From NCBI GenBank assembly GCA_959605475.1, contig CAUHFS010000080.1, positions 1 to 5,252 on the forward strand: 5,252 nucleotides of DNA, read 5' to 3'. The notes under the pieces are model-generated. The model was not told the origin of the DNA and did no database searches. It was given only the letters and a program-made list of their open reading frames with translations. The stretch is from an uncultured Collinsella sp. GTDB taxonomy: Bacteria > Actinomycetota > Coriobacteriia > Coriobacteriales > Coriobacteriaceae. The position numbers were made by a program, and so were the translations under genes. Shown here in pieces: positions 5,097 through 5,252 of this stretch (position 1 is the first letter of the stretch; the number at the start of each line of letters is the position of its first letter).

Positions 5097-5252
5097 CTCC
5101 ACCCCAAACACCCGCAGCAAGAAGACGAATAGCCTCGGCTAGGACTGCCCCCATCGGAGGCCCCAGGGCTTACCTCCCAAATCGTCCTCGGACATGTCAG
5201 GACCCCGCCGTGCGCTTCGCGCGGCGGGGTCCTTCCGTCCTGCGGAAAGATT
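5097..5252. repeat. Long palindromic intergenic repeat, copy 2 (cut by window end)
   Basis: Positions 5124-5252 align without gaps to 2689-2817 of copy 1, with 124 of 129 identities and the same orientation. The five differences are all transitions. Upstream, 5097-5123 matches the reverse complement of 2874-2900 with three differences, again transitions, so this copy keeps a left end that copy 1 lacks. The middle arm (5161-5183) and GC-rich core hairpin (5199-5233) are intact. The window ends inside the right middle arm. Confidence 0.88.

Noticed and set aside
2689..5252. CRISPR array or insertion sequence
   Set aside because: There are only two widely spaced long copies and no short regular repeats with spacers, and no transposase frame in or between the elements.

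Overview
The window is GC-rich bacterial DNA with compact genes and strong Shine-Dalgarno sites. The protein styles (a mixed-type phosphofructokinase, a membrane-anchored linear amide hydrolase, an M18 aminopeptidase, a membrane XRE regulator) and the palindrome-rich gaps suggest a gut actinomycete of the Coriobacteriia, Collinsella-like. That is an inference from resemblance; no rRNA or other taxonomic marker is present.

Layout. Positions 1-230 (minus) hold the N-terminal part of an M18 aminopeptidase that runs off the left edge. It is divergent from a complete linear amide C-N hydrolase (Ntn fold, plus, 392-1477). A 140-base gap follows, with a stop-overlapping hairpin, a 12-bp dyad and an extended -10 promoter. 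It leads to a complete 6-phosphofructokinase (plus, 1618-2697). The stop codon of that gene lies inside the first copy of a long palindromic repeat (2689-2900). From there to 3220 there is no convincing gene: a second, degenerate inverted repeat (2902-3113) and a strong terminator (3134-3180) fill the gap. A conserved small protein (minus, 3221-3541) is followed by another gene-free stretch, 3542-3986. That stretch holds a 150-170 bp palindromic element and two further hairpins. An XRE-type regulator with a histidine-rich repeat domain and four predicted membrane helices (minus, 3987-4907) comes next, with CTACCG/CGGTAG half-sites upstream. The window ends inside a second, same-orientation copy of the long palindromic repeat (5097-5252).

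How the parts fit. Aminopeptidase, amide hydrolase and phosphofructokinase look like ordinary chromosomal genes under separate control; nothing suggests one shared pathway. The segment from about 2690 to 5124 is different. It carries the small unknown protein and the membrane regulator, both on the minus strand, and it is bounded by direct copies of the same element exactly 2435 bases apart. The most notable content is therefore the set of palindromic intergenic elements, especially the one that supplies or overlaps the 3' end of pfk, and the unusual sensor-like regulator.
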